From positions 2,604,001-2,668,000 of the forward strand of contig NZ_JBEPOO010000001.1 of the NCBI RefSeq assembly GCF_040546815.1: DNA of 64,000 bases, in the 5' to 3' direction. A program made the position numbers and the translations under genes. The stretch is from Devosia sp. 2618 (GTDB lineage: Bacteria > Pseudomonadota > Alphaproteobacteria > Rhizobiales > Devosiaceae). The notes under the pieces were generated by a model that saw only the letters and a list, made by a program, of their open reading frames with translations, ran no database searches and was not told the origin of the DNA. Below are positions 9,922-19,638 of this stretch, piece after piece (the stretch's first letter is position 1; the number at the start of each line of letters is the position of its first letter).

Positions 9922-10041
9922 GCCCTCGTGGTTCGAGGCTCGTGAAGAACTCGCACCTCACCATGAGGGCTACGAGGACATTGCGACTAGAGCAGCCCTC
10001 AAGGTGAGGCGGGAGCGCAGCGACCCTCGAACCACGAGGGC
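9922..10041. repeat. Intergenic palindromic repeat with nested hairpins
   Basis: A 17-bp perfect inverted repeat (GCCCTCGTGGTTCGAGG at 9922-9938 and its complement at 10025-10041) encloses a second, imperfect inverted pair around CACCTCACCATGAGGGC and GCCCTCAAGGTGAGGC. The whole 120 bp can fold into one long cruciform or RNA stem. It carries no coding frame. Elements of this type recur in alphaproteobacterial genomes. Confidence 0.8.
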
Positions 10042-10048
10042 ATGCCCT

Positions 10049-10411
10049 CTAAACCTCGGACGTCCGATACTCGATGCGGTCGCCCCAGAAGGCGAGGTGG
10101 TCGCGGATGGGTTCAACCAGGGGGCATGGGTCGGGGTAGTACCAGACCTGGTCGGGGCCGTCGGCGGTTAGGGTTTTGAGGGTGTAGTAGTGCGCCTCGC
10201 CCTTATAGGGGCATGTGGTGCGGATTTCGGAGCGCTCCAGCACGTCCTCGCGGATGTCTTCGCGCGGAATATATATGCGCAGCGGCGCGCCGGGCTCGTC
10301 GAGTTCGAGGGCGTTCAGCGAGCTGCCGATTTCGGCGTCGTCAAACAGCACATGGACCCGGCCTTTGGCGGGTGTGATCTTGATATCTTTGTCCAGACAT
10401 TGACGCGTCAT
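10049..10411 (-). CDS. DUF427 domain protein
   Basis: 120-residue protein beginning MTRQCLDKDIKITPAKG. The DUF427 fold is recognisable from RIYIPREDIREDVLE, TTCPYKGEAHYY and the C-terminal DHLAFWGDRIEY. The biochemical role of the family is not established. The start chosen is the ATG at the family's usual N-terminus; an upstream in-frame extension would run into the groESL promoter region. It is divergent from groES. Confidence 0.85.
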   Translation of the reverse strand: MTRQCLDKDIKITPAKGRVHVLFDDAEIGSSLNALELDEPGAPLRIYIPREDIREDVLERSEIRTTCPYKGEAHYYTLKTLTADGPDQVWYYPDPCPLVEPIRDHLAFWGDRIEYRTSEV

Positions 10412-10482
10412 GATGACCTGCCATTTAGAGTTTTGAGAGTGTCCGAGATCAACGCACGAACACAAACTCGGTTCACCCGACC

Positions 10483-10510
10483 TTGACTCTAAAGGGGGTG
10501 CGCCATATAT
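10483..10510 (+). promoter_or_regulatory. Putative groESL promoter
   Basis: TTGACT (10483-10488) is followed after about 15-17 nt by an AT-rich CATATAT stretch, a good match to a sigma-70-type promoter. It lies directly upstream of the CIRCE operator and the groES leader. Confidence 0.6.
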
Positions 10511-10523
10511 CCCCTGCACTGCA

Positions 10524-10550
10524 TTAGCACTCTACAATCGTGAGTGCTAA
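10524..10550 (+). promoter_or_regulatory. CIRCE operator (HrcA-binding site)
   Basis: TTAGCACTC, 9 nt, GAGTGCTAA: a perfect match to the CIRCE consensus. HrcA repressor binds this site and is released on heat shock. It lies 44 bp before the groES start, within the 5' leader, as in other groESL operons. Confidence 0.97.
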
Positions 10551-10593
10551 CAGCGCGAAATTGCATTTCAGTTTGATGCTAATAGGAGCAATC

Positions 10594-10884
10594 ATGAGCT
10601 TCCGTCCCCTGCACGACCGCGTGGTCGTCCGTCGCCTCGACAGCGAAGAAAAGACCAAAGGCGGGATTATCATCCCAGACACCGCCAAGGAAAAGCCATC
10701 CGAAGGCGTGATCGTTTCCGTTGGCCCCGGCGCCCGCGACGATTCCGGCAAAGTAACCGCGCTTGACGTCAAGGCCGGCGACCGCGTGCTGTTCGGCAAG
10801 TGGAGCGGCACCGAGGTCAAGGTCGACGGTGAAGACCTGCTGATCATGAAAGAATCCGACATCATGGGCATCGTCGAAGCTTAA
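10594..10884 (+). CDS. groES: Co-chaperonin GroES
   Basis: 96-residue heptameric lid of the GroEL chaperonin. It starts [19 protein letters not shown] and includes the mobile loop around [15 protein letters not shown] and the ending [10 protein letters not shown]. The start is set by AGGAG 6 nt upstream; a longer open frame would run through the CIRCE element. It is the first gene of the heat-shock operon with groEL and is controlled by HrcA through CIRCE. Confidence 0.98.
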   Translation: MSFRPLHDRVVVRRLDSEEKTKGGIIIPDTAKEKPSEGVIVSVGPGARDDSGKVTALDVKAGDRVLFGKWSGTEVKVDGEDLLIMKESDIMGIVEA

Positions 10885-10886
10885 AA

Positions 10887-10927
10887 ACGCGAAGTGTTCC
10901 GGAAATCCGGAACCGCGTTTTTATTTT
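10887..10927 (+). terminator. Hairpin between groES and groEL
   Basis: A GC-rich stem (AACGCG and GTTCCGG pairing with CCGGAAC and CGCGTT, with a small bulge) is followed by a T-rich run. It looks like an intrinsic terminator or attenuator. Because groEL must be expressed with groES, partial termination or an RNA-processing role is more likely than a full stop. Confidence 0.6.
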
Positions 10928-11017
10928 TGAACGCGTCTGAATTTCCCAAAAACCGCTTTGCACTTTTTGGTCAGACGCTTCTGCTTCCTCATCCCTTTCT
11001 TTTTGTCTGCACTTTAA

Positions 11018-12670
<1,653 letters not shown>

Positions 12671-12796
12671 ATCGCTTAGCGATTTAGATTCTCCTTTTCG
12701 CTCACGGGCGGATACGTCCCACGGCCGGGCGGCATTGCCGCCTGGCAGAAATTACGACTTCAAGGTTCGTTTCTTCCCAGTCACGAACTTTGTGGA

Positions 12797-12827
12797 AAGG
12801 CGCTGTGGCAACACGGCGCCTTTTTTG
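12797..12827 (+). terminator. Intrinsic terminator after groEL
   Basis: GGCGCTGTG, a GCAA tetraloop and CACGGCGCC form a near-perfect stem followed by six T residues. It lies about 130 bp after the groEL stop and closes the operon. Confidence 0.85.
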
Positions 12828-12882
12828 TTGCGCCCTGCCCGCCGCCCGGCAATAGACTGCCCAAAATCACGAGGAAGATTCG

Positions 12883-13113
12883 ATGCGGACACCCCGACGC
12901 GGCAGCGCCTTTGACCAGGCCGAAGCCGCTTTCAAGAGCGCCACCACCAAGCCAGTTGCGGCAGCGCCGGCCAAGCCAGCTACGCCGCCCGAGGGCAAGG
13001 AAATGGTGTCGCTGCGGCTCGACCGCGCTGTGCTAGAGCATTTTCAGGAAGATGGTCCGGGTTGGCAGGACCGGATCAATGCCGCGCTGCGTGGAGTGGC
13101 GGGGCTGGATTGA
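12883..13113 (+). CDS. Orphan BrnA/DUF4415-like antitoxin
   Basis: 76-residue protein with a basic Ala/Pro-rich N-terminal half and a C-terminal ribbon-helix-helix-like segment: SLRLDRAVLEHF followed by GPGWQDRINAALRG. This pattern is diagnostic of BrnA antitoxins, which dimerise, bind operator DNA and neutralise the BrnT ribonuclease. No BrnT-like toxin frame lies on either side: groEL's terminator is upstream and a palindromic repeat is downstream. It could be a solitary DNA-binding protein or a remnant of a toxin-antitoxin pair. Confidence 0.75.
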   Translation: MRTPRRGSAFDQAEAAFKSATTKPVAAAPAKPATPPEGKEMVSLRLDRAVLEHFQEDGPGWQDRINAALRGVAGLD

Positions 13114-13137
13114 GGGGTTGGGTAGATCGTGCCACGA

Positions 13138-13292
13138 CCTCGTCCTTCGACAGGCTCAGGATGGGTCTGTTGGGGGGATCGGGTTCGGGATGCGGTCGGT
13201 TGGGGTGTCAATCTCGGAGGCTCATCCTGAGGTATGCACTTAGAGCCGCCTAATCTCAGTAAGCCTCATCCTGAGCCTGTCGAAGGACGAGG
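13138..13292. repeat. Intergenic inverted repeat, perfect 26-bp arms
   Basis: The arm containing CGTCCTTCGACAGGCTCAGG (13138-13163) is repeated in perfect inverse complement at 13267-13292, with about 103 bp between. Elements with this core are widespread between genes in alphaproteobacteria. No frame is coded inside. It separates the antitoxin-like gene from the TSUP permease, whose stop lies 10 bp beyond. Confidence 0.88.
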
Positions 13293-13302
13293 CCGTGTCC
13301 GC

Positions 13303-14052
13303 TCAGCGGAAGAACAGCAGGCGTAGCGCCAGCGCAATCGACACCACCACAACCACCGGACGGATGATCTTGGCGCCGTAGCGGATGCCGGTTCGGGCTC
13401 CGAGATAACCGCCGACCACCTGCCCCACCGCCATGGCGATGGCTGCTGGCCAGACGACGTCGCCGGCCGGGATGAAGATGGTGAGCGCGGCCAGGTTAGA
13501 CACCAGGTTCAATATCTTGGTGTTGCCCGAGGCGCGGGTCAGGCCCATGCCAAACAGCATGACAAAACCGATGGTGAAGAATGAGCCCGTGCCGGGCCCG
13601 AAAATTCCGTCGTAAAAGCCGATGGCAAAGCCCATGATCGGCACGAAGAGGCCAAACGGCAGGCGTGCCGACTTGTCGGCGTCGGAGAGGTTTGGCGCGA
13701 ACAGGAAATAGAGCGCAATACCGATCAGCGCGACCGGCACGGCCGTATCGAGCAAACTGACATCGATTTGTTTGACCACCAGCGCGCCGATCAGGCTGCC
13801 GGCATAGGTGAGCGCGATAGCGGGGATCAGCGCTTTGAGCGAGACAAAGCCCCGCCGCCAGTAGGTGAGCGCTGCCATGCCGGTGCCCACCACCGATTGC
13901 AGTTTGTTGGTCGCCAGCGCCGAAACGGGCGGCAGACCAACCGACAGCAGCGCCGGCAGCGCGATCATCCCGCCTCCACCTGCAATCGCGTCAACAAAAC
14001 CGGCCAACAGGCCGACACCGGCCAAGGCCAGCAGGATCAGGGGATCGAGCAT
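13303..14052 (-). CDS. TSUP-family (TauE/SafE) permease
   Basis: 249-residue inner-membrane protein with about eight hydrophobic segments. The family signature GFVDAIAGGGGMIALPALL lies at residues 18-36 and the repeat-two equivalent is GFYDGIFGPGTGSFF. TSUP proteins move sulfite, sulfoacetate or other small organosulfur anions. The substrate cannot be assigned here, as no sulfur genes are adjacent. It is read in the same direction as the upstream glycosyltransferase, with a 14-bp gap, so the two may be co-transcribed. Confidence 0.9.
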   Translation of the reverse strand: MLDPLILLALAGVGLLAGFVDAIAGGGGMIALPALLSVGLPPVSALATNKLQSVVGTGMAALTYWRRGFVSLKALIPAIALTYAGSLIGALVVKQIDVSLLDTAVPVALIGIALYFLFAPNLSDADKSARLPFGLFVPIMGFAIGFYDGIFGPGTGSFFTIGFVMLFGMGLTRASGNTKILNLVSNLAALTIFIPAGDVVWPAAIAMAVGQVVGGYLGARTGIRYGAKIIRPVVVVVSIALALRLLFFR

Positions 14053-14066
14053 AGTGCTCCGGGGCG

Positions 14067-15278
14067 TTATAGGGTGCGGATATGCGTCGTGCTGTCGGGC
14101 AAGGGTGCCTCGGCCACACGGCGCTCATAGATGGGAATGTTGATCATGGACGACATGAAGCCGCTCATCATCATCTGGAAACCGGACACGAGCGCGGTCA
14201 TGGCCAGAATGACGGCGCGCATGGTGCTGGTCTGGTTGAGCGGTCCGAAATCGCGCTTGGCCCATTCGGACAGGCCCCAGCCCAATGCGCCGAGGCCGAT
14301 CAGCATCAGGACAACGGCAACTAGCAGGATGCGTTCGAGCGTGAGGGCCTCGAGCAGGCGGTCGTGATTGCTGGAGCGCGGGATGAAGCCGTAGCGCGAG
14401 GCAAAGCGTCGGCCGATGACCGCAAAGGAAATCGACTGTAGCCCAACGATAATGCAGAGCGCGGCGACGAGGAACGTGTGGACGTCGAAGCTGACGTTGC
14501 CGACACGGAATGGACCGGGCAGGAGTAGCCCGCCGACCACGAGACCGACGGCGAGCAGCGCGAGGCCGGGATAGAGGAACAGCCAGCGCGGCGAGAACAG
14601 CAGCAGGAAGCGCAGGTGGCGCCAACCGTCGCGGAACGAGCGCAGATGCGGCGGGCGGGAGCGACCGTCCTTGGCGAGCGTCGTGGGCACTTCGCGCACG
14701 TCGAGTTGAGCCAGTGTTGCCTTGACCACCATTTCGGAGGCGAATTCCATGCCGGTGGTGCGCAGGTTGAGCGCCAGGATCGCCTCGCGCGAGAAGCCGC
14801 GCAGGCCGCAATGGAAGTCGCGAATGGGGGTGCGGAAGAACAGGCGTCCGAAGGCGCTGAGCACCGGATTGCCGATGTAGCGGTGATGCCAAGGCATGGC
14901 GCCGGGCGCGATGCCACCGGCAAAGCGATTGCCCATGACCAGATCGGCACCATCGCGCAATGCGGCGACGAAGGCGTCGAGCTTGGAGAAATCATAGCTG
15001 TCATCGGCATCGGCCATGATGATGTAGCGACCGCGCGCCGCCTGAATGCCGCCGCCCAGTGCTGCCCCATAGCCGCGTTCGGGCACCGGCACGACGCGGG
15101 CGCCGAGGCCTTCGGCGATCTCGCGCGAGCCATCGGTCGAGCCGTTATCGGCGATGACGACTTCGCCGGAAATGCCGGTGCGGTCGAGATACGATTGCGC
15201 CTTGTTGATGCAGGTCGCCAGCGTCTCAGCCTCATTGAGGCAGGGCATCAGGATGGTGAGTTCGATGCTATCAGTCAA
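14067..15278 (-). CDS. Family 2 glycosyltransferase with C-terminal membrane helices (DPM/DPG synthase-like)
   Basis: About 403 residues. The N-terminal GT-A domain has ELTILMPCLNEAETL, the nucleotide-binding ADADDSYDF and the acceptor-side FHCGLRGFSR. The last 170 residues contain four hydrophobic segments, as in polyprenyl-phosphate sugar synthases. Such enzymes load a sugar from a nucleotide donor onto undecaprenyl phosphate at the inner membrane. The start is uncertain: a TTG after GGGGCGG is preferred, and another in-frame TTG lies 18 nt upstream. It is outside the main polysaccharide region and its pathway is unknown. Confidence 0.88.
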   Translation of the reverse strand: MTDSIELTILMPCLNEAETLATCINKAQSYLDRTGISGEVVIADNGSTDGSREIAEGLGARVVPVPERGYGAALGGGIQAARGRYIIMADADDSYDFSKLDAFVAALRDGADLVMGNRFAGGIAPGAMPWHHRYIGNPVLSAFGRLFFRTPIRDFHCGLRGFSREAILALNLRTTGMEFASEMVVKATLAQLDVREVPTTLAKDGRSRPPHLRSFRDGWRHLRFLLLFSPRWLFLYPGLALLAVGLVVGGLLLPGPFRVGNVSFDVHTFLVAALCIIVGLQSISFAVIGRRFASRYGFIPRSSNHDRLLEALTLERILLVAVVLMLIGLGALGWGLSEWAKRDFGPLNQTSTMRAVILAMTALVSGFQMMMSGFMSSMINIPIYERRVAEAPLPDSTTHIRTL

Positions 15279-15378
15279 TTCCGCCCCGCCCCGCAATGCT
15301 GTCTAAGTCTTGTGCCGTGAATCGGGGCCTCAGGCAATGTTGCCGCAGTTTATGGGGAGCGCGGCTATCGAGGCGCCG

Positions 15379-15630
15379 TCAGTCACCTCCACCACCACCG
15401 CCATCTCCGCCGCCGCTATCGCTGGAGCTGTCGAAGCCAGTGTCATGGGTCGTGTCGTGACGTCCGCTTGAAGGGGTCGGGCCCGCGTCGCTGGATGATG
15501 CGGCACCGTCACCCGATGTCGGGTTGCGGCCACGGCCATTGATGCGGCCGCGCGGGGTGCCGATCAGCAGGATGAGCAGCCCGCTGACCAGCGTGATGGG
15601 AATGAGAAAGAGGAGCCATTGCCACTCCAT
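15379..15630 (-). CDS. Small membrane protein with Gly/Ser/Asp-rich tail
   Basis: 83 residues: one N-terminal membrane helix (WQWLLFLIPITLVSGLLILL), a short basic stretch, then a low-complexity Ser/Thr/Asp region ending in a run of Gly and Asp. It starts 2 bp after the hisG stop in the same direction, so it is probably the last gene of the his operon transcript. The poly-Gly/Asp end could bind metal or be disordered. No function is known. Confidence 0.6.
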   Translation of the reverse strand: MEWQWLLFLIPITLVSGLLILLIGTPRGRINGRGRNPTSGDGAASSSDAGPTPSSGRHDTTHDTGFDSSSDSGGGDGGGGGGD

Positions 15631-15632
15631 GC

Positions 15633-16340
15633 TTATGCGCCCGCGTTTGCACCCAGCTTTGCCAGGACGGTGTAGAGCAACGCCTTGCGCTCTGCTGGCC
15701 AGTCGGCGGTGCGCGAGACGATGAGGCAGGCTTCGCTTTGCAGCATGACGCCATCTTCGAGCACGCGAAGGCCATTGGCCGCGAGGGTTGAACCGGTGGT
15801 GGTGATATCGACGACGATATCGGCCACGCCCGATGCCGGGGCTGCTTCGGTGGCGCCGAGGCTTTCCACCGTGCGGTATTCGGCAATGCCGGCCTTGGCG
15901 AAATGCTGGCGGGTGATGGTGATATATTTGGTGGCGATGCGCATCCAGCGGCCGTGACGGCTGCGGAAATCGGAGGCGACGTCGGCCAGATCGTGCATGT
16001 GGGTGACGTCGATCCAGCTATCGGGAACGGCGACGACGCAGTCGGCTTTGCCGAAGCCGAGTGGCTTGGCGATGTGAACGGCCGAGGGGCCAATTTCGCT
16101 GGTTTCGTGGATCAGATCGAGGCCGGTGACGCCGATATCGATCGTGCCGCGGATCAGTTCGCGGGCGATCTCGGAGGCGGGAAAGAACCGCACCGTAATA
16201 TCGGGGTGGCCTTCAACCGCGCCAAGATAGGAGCGCGCGCCGCCGGGGCGGGTAATGGTCATGCCGTTCGCGGCAAACCAGTCACGGGTGAGTTCTTCAA
16301 GACGGCCCTTCGAGGGGACGGCGAGCGTAATGCCGGTCAT
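15633..16340 (-). CDS. hisG: ATP phosphoribosyltransferase, short form
   Basis: First enzyme of histidine synthesis: ATP + PRPP gives phosphoribosyl-ATP. The 235-residue length and lack of the C-terminal regulatory domain mark the short HisG-S type, which needs HisZ. Visible motifs are LAVPSKGRLEE at the start, DIGVTGLDLIHE near 75-85 and the PRPP-binding region in DIVVDITTTGSTL near 170. It overlaps hisZ by 4 bp, as expected for a stoichiometric hetero-octamer. Confidence 0.96.
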   Translation of the reverse strand: MTGITLAVPSKGRLEELTRDWFAANGMTITRPGGARSYLGAVEGHPDITVRFFPASEIARELIRGTIDIGVTGLDLIHETSEIGPSAVHIAKPLGFGKADCVVAVPDSWIDVTHMHDLADVASDFRSRHGRWMRIATKYITITRQHFAKAGIAEYRTVESLGATEAAPASGVADIVVDITTTGSTLAANGLRVLEDGVMLQSEACLIVSRTADWPAERKALLYTVLAKLGANAGA

Positions 16341-17401
16341 GCGCGGACCTCCGCTTCGAGGCGATCGACCCAGACCGAACAGCCGGAAGCGGCGATGGGC
16401 GCGGTGGCCCCGAGGCGTTCGAGCAGGCGGTCATACTGGCCGCCAGAGGCCAGAACATCGCCGGATGGGCTGGTCATTTCAAAGACAATGCCGGTGTAAT
16501 AATCGAGACGCGGCGAGAAACTGGCATCGAAGCTGACGCGGGCTTCGCCGAGGCCATTGAGATGGCGGCGGATGGCGCGAATCGGCGCGCCCAGCATCAG
16601 GCGGTGTTCGGCGGCGAGCTTTTCGACCTGAGTCAGTGCCTGCAACACCGGACCGGAAATCGCCAGGTATGAGCGCAGCAGCTTGAGCGTTTTGGCAGGA
16701 ACGTGGGCCGCATCGAGCGCCTGCTGTTCGAGATAGCGCTCGGCGATCTCTTCGGGCGAGCGACCTTCGGAGAGGCTGAGGCCAGCGGCGACCATCTGTT
16801 CGGTGACCGACTGCACCAGTTCTTCGCGCGAGGGCTGCTGTTCGCGCGCGACATTCGGCGCAGCTTCGAGGCGGGTCAGCAGCCGGTCGAGCGCTTCCGT
16901 GTGGCCGAAGCGATTGCGGATACGCGGACGCCAGGCGTCGGGCATGTCTGCTTGCACCAGCAAAGCCTCGAACAGGCCGACGCCGCCGAGGCGGATGTCG
17001 GGGGCAACGCCGAAAATGGAGAGAGCCGCGCGGGCGAAGGTCAGAACCTGATCGAGCGCCACATCGCCATCATGCTGAGCGAGCAATTCGATGCCGGCCT
17101 GATCGAACTCGGCGGGGCCGGTTTCGCGCTGGCGGAAAATCGGGCCCAGATAGGAGAAGGCGGCCGGTTCGCCGACTCCATCATCGATGTAGGATTTAAC
17201 GATGGGCAGGGTGAAATCGGGGCGCAGGCAGTATTCGGCGCCATTGCTGTCGGTGGTCAGCAACATGCGACGGCCGAACTCTTCGCCCGCGAGATCGAAA
17301 TAGGGATCGGCGGAGAGCAGCAGGGGCGGGGTAGCGCGGCAGGCGCCCTGGGCCTCGACGAGGTCTTCGAGCTGTGTGCGTCGGAAAGCGGCGTTGGTCA
17401 T
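16337..17401 (-). CDS. hisZ: ATP phosphoribosyltransferase regulatory subunit
   Basis: 354-residue HisRS paralogue that activates short-form HisG and confers histidine feedback. It keeps class II folds such as LRPDFTLPIVKSYID and LDYYTGIVFEM but is shorter than HisS and lacks the anticodon-binding domain. The ATG chosen follows a palindromic repeat; longer open reading upstream would translate that repeat. It sits between hisS and hisG in one operon. Confidence 0.94.
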   Translation of the reverse strand: MTNAAFRRTQLEDLVEAQGACRATPPLLLSADPYFDLAGEEFGRRMLLTTDSNGAEYCLRPDFTLPIVKSYIDDGVGEPAAFSYLGPIFRQRETGPAEFDQAGIELLAQHDGDVALDQVLTFARAALSIFGVAPDIRLGGVGLFEALLVQADMPDAWRPRIRNRFGHTEALDRLLTRLEAAPNVAREQQPSREELVQSVTEQMVAAGLSLSEGRSPEEIAERYLEQQALDAAHVPAKTLKLLRSYLAISGPVLQALTQVEKLAAEHRLMLGAPIRAIRRHLNGLGEARVSFDASFSPRLDYYTGIVFEMTSPSGDVLASGGQYDRLLERLGATAPIAASGCSVWVDRLEAEVRA

Positions 17402-17412
17402 GGGGTCGCCCT

Positions 17413-17545
17413 CTTCACCTCTCCCTGGGGGGAGAGGTCGGCGCAACGCGCCGGGTGAAGGGGCCTGCCCCGAGCACCGCATCCAGAAAAGGCCCCCTCA
17501 CCCGACCCAAAAGGGTCGACCTCTCCCCCAAAGGGAGAGGTGAAG
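17413..17545. repeat. Palindromic intergenic repeat between hisS and hisZ
   Basis: Outer arms CTTCACCTCTCCCT (17413-17426) and AGGGAGAGGTGAAG (17532-17545) are perfect complements, and an inner pair GTGAAGGGGCC / GGCCCCCTCAC extends the fold. Each half also contains its own small hairpins. It lies in the leader between two genes of one operon, so it will be transcribed and may affect hisZ-hisG expression. Confidence 0.85.
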
Positions 17546-17570
17546 AAGCGGTGGGGGAGAAGCCGCACGC

Positions 17571-19067
17571 TCATTGCTCGCTCAGCAGTTTCTGCACGGC
17601 GGTGACGAGGTCTTCGCGCTTGATTTCGAACTGGCCGGGGCGGGCGGCTTTCCATTCGGCGTTGTCCGTGATGGCGGCGGCGGCCTGCTTGCCGGCGATC
17701 AGGTCCTTGATCTGGAGGATGCCCTGCTCGCGCTCCTGGCTGCCCTCGATGATGACGGCAGGCGCATTGCGCTTGTCGGCATAGGCGACCTGCTTGCCGA
17801 AATTCTTGGTGTTGCCCAGGAACATTTCGGCACGGATGCCGGCATTGCGCAGTTCGGCGACCATGGCCTGGTAGCCAGCCATTTGGTCCTTATCCATGAC
17901 GAGGACGACGACCGGGCCGACGGGCTCGGCGGCGCCCAGATTGCCGGAGAGCTTGAGCGCATTGGCAAGGCGCGAGACGCCGATGGAGAAGCCGGTGGCC
18001 GGCACGGGCTCGCGACGGAACCGGGAGACGAGGCCGTCGTAACGACCGCCGCCGCCGACTGAACCGAACACGACGTCCTGGCCCTTTTCGTTCTGCACCT
18101 TGAAGGTCAGTTCGACTTCGAAAACGGCGCCAGTGTAATATTCGAGGCCACGCACGACGGAGGGATCGAGGATGACGCGACCGCCAAAACCGGCGGCGCT
18201 GACGAGACCAAAGATCGAGGCCAGTTCCTGCACACCGGCAAGGCCGGTTTCGGAACCGCCGATCAGGCCGGCCAGTGTGTTGATGGTCGAGACGACATGG
18301 GCGTTGCTGCCCTTTTCGACGCCTCCGGCGGGAACGCCGCTATCGACATAGGTGAGGATCGGTTCGATCTGTTCGGGGGTGAGGCCAGCGCCCTTGGTGA
18401 AGTCGCCGCTGTCGTCCTTGCGGCCCGCGCCGAGCAGCAGCTTGACGCCTTCGGCGCCGAACTTGTCGAGCTTGTCGATGGCGCGGAGAACAGTGAGCTT
18501 TTGCGCATCGGTGGTGACGCCGGCTGTCGCCAGCACGCCGTCGAGCACCTTGCGATTGTTGACGCGGACGACGTACTGCCCCTCAAGGCCCAGCGCATCC
18601 ATGACGTCGGCCATCATCATGCACATTTCGGCGTCAGCTTCCGGCCCGCCTGCCCCGACGGTATCCGCGTCGAACTGCATAAACTGGCGGAAACGGCCCG
18701 GACCGGGCTTTTCATTGCGGAACACATAGCCCTGCCGATAGGAGCGGTAGGGCTTGGGCAGGCTCTCGAAATTCTCGGCAAAGTAACGGGCGAGCGGCGC
18801 GGTGAGATCGTAGCGCAGGCTCATCCACTGCTCGTCATCGTCCTGCAGCGAGAACACGCCGGCATTGGGCCGATCGGTGTCCGGCAGGAACTTGCCGAGC
18901 GTTTCGGTGAATTCGAAAAGCGGGGTTTCGACGGGGTCGAAGCCGTAGCGCTCATAGACTTTCCTGATCTTGTCGATCATGGCGCCCACGGCGGCGATTT
19001 CGCCGGGCGTGCGATCCTCGAAACCGCGTGGCAGGCGCGGGGCGATCAGCTTGGTTTTTTCGGTCAT
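17571..19067 (-). CDS. hisS: Histidyl-tRNA synthetase
   Basis: 498-residue class II synthetase for tRNA-His. Motif 2 is in [18 protein letters not shown] near residue 120, and the histidine-binding signature is [14 protein letters not shown] near 320. The C-terminal 100 residues form the anticodon-binding domain. The start is the ATG of [19 protein letters not shown]; a longer open frame upstream would pass through a repeat element. In alphaproteobacteria this enzyme recognises a tRNA-His without G-1; the tRNA encoded at the far end of this window has exactly those features. Confidence 0.97.
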   Translation of the reverse strand: MTEKTKLIAPRLPRGFEDRTPGEIAAVGAMIDKIRKVYERYGFDPVETPLFEFTETLGKFLPDTDRPNAGVFSLQDDDEQWMSLRYDLTAPLARYFAENFESLPKPYRSYRQGYVFRNEKPGPGRFRQFMQFDADTVGAGGPEADAEMCMMMADVMDALGLEGQYVVRVNNRKVLDGVLATAGVTTDAQKLTVLRAIDKLDKFGAEGVKLLLGAGRKDDSGDFTKGAGLTPEQIEPILTYVDSGVPAGGVEKGSNAHVVSTINTLAGLIGGSETGLAGVQELASIFGLVSAAGFGGRVILDPSVVRGLEYYTGAVFEVELTFKVQNEKGQDVVFGSVGGGGRYDGLVSRFRREPVPATGFSIGVSRLANALKLSGNLGAAEPVGPVVVLVMDKDQMAGYQAMVAELRNAGIRAEMFLGNTKNFGKQVAYADKRNAPAVIIEGSQEREQGILQIKDLIAGKQAAAAITDNAEWKAARPGQFEIKREDLVTAVQKLLSEQ

Positions 19068-19174
19068 TTGAGTAGCCTCAGGAAGTCGCGCCGTTCCTAG
19101 CGGATCGGGGGGATGGAAACAACAGGCGGCTGGGGTGAGACGCAATCGTTCTGCACCACCAGATACGTAGTCGG

Positions 19175-19320
19175 CACCCTCCCCATTGCGGGGAGGGATC
19201 AAGGGTGGGGGTGATGTCTTCTCCATCGCGTATGCGGAGAGATACCCCCACCCGGCTCGATCACGGACTTAGCTAAGGGCTAAGTCCTACCTCGCTTCCC
19301 TCCCCGCAAGGGGGAGGGTG
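19175..19320. repeat. Palindromic intergenic repeat upstream of hisS
   Basis: A 24-bp arm (CACCCTCCCCATTGCGGGGA at its start) at 19175-19198 matches the inverse of 19297-19320 at 23 of 24 positions, with nested GGGTGGGGG / CCCCCACCC arms inside. A second small inverted repeat, GGACTTA and TAAGTCC (19265-19287), sits within. This element fills most of the gap between hisS and the next gene; nothing else is seen there. Confidence 0.83.
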
Positions 19321-19377
19321 GACGACTGATAGCTTTGTGGTTGGGAGGGTTGGGTTTTCCCACTCCTCCCCCAGCTC

Positions 19378-19638
19378 TTACATCCCGGGTCTCCGCAGGG
19401 GGCCGGGTATGCTGGAGTTTGCCCTGATGTCCAGCCAATGGCTGGGGTTTGCGTCGGGCGGCAGCCCGATGTCCTCGCGCAGATAGCCGGGAACGTTGGA
19501 TGGCAGGCGGGGTCGGTTCCACCAGGCGGAGATGGCTGCGCCCATGACGGCGAGCAGGCCACGTTGGTGTACGGCGTCGGCGATGTTGAATTCCAGGCGC
19601 AGGACAACGCTGCCCGGCGGAATGGGTTCGTACGACAT
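19378..19638 (-). CDS. DUF1127-like small protein
   Basis: 86-residue protein starting MSYEPIPPGSVVLRLEF. The central part, ISAWWNRPRLPSNVPGYLREDIGLPP, resembles the short DUF1127 motif in which a basic helix is followed by L(x)RDIGL. DUF1127 proteins in alphaproteobacteria have been linked to RNA metabolism, phosphate and stress responses. The match is partial, so the family call is tentative. It is followed by a palindromic repeat and then hisS in the same direction. Confidence 0.6.
   Translation of the reverse strand: MSYEPIPPGSVVLRLEFNIADAVHQRGLLAVMGAAISAWWNRPRLPSNVPGYLREDIGLPPDANPSHWLDIRANSSIPGPLRRPGM

Noticed and set aside
10540..10593. Upstream start for groES
   Set aside because: It would place the CIRCE operator inside the coding sequence; the downstream ATG has a proper AGGAG and matches GroES length.
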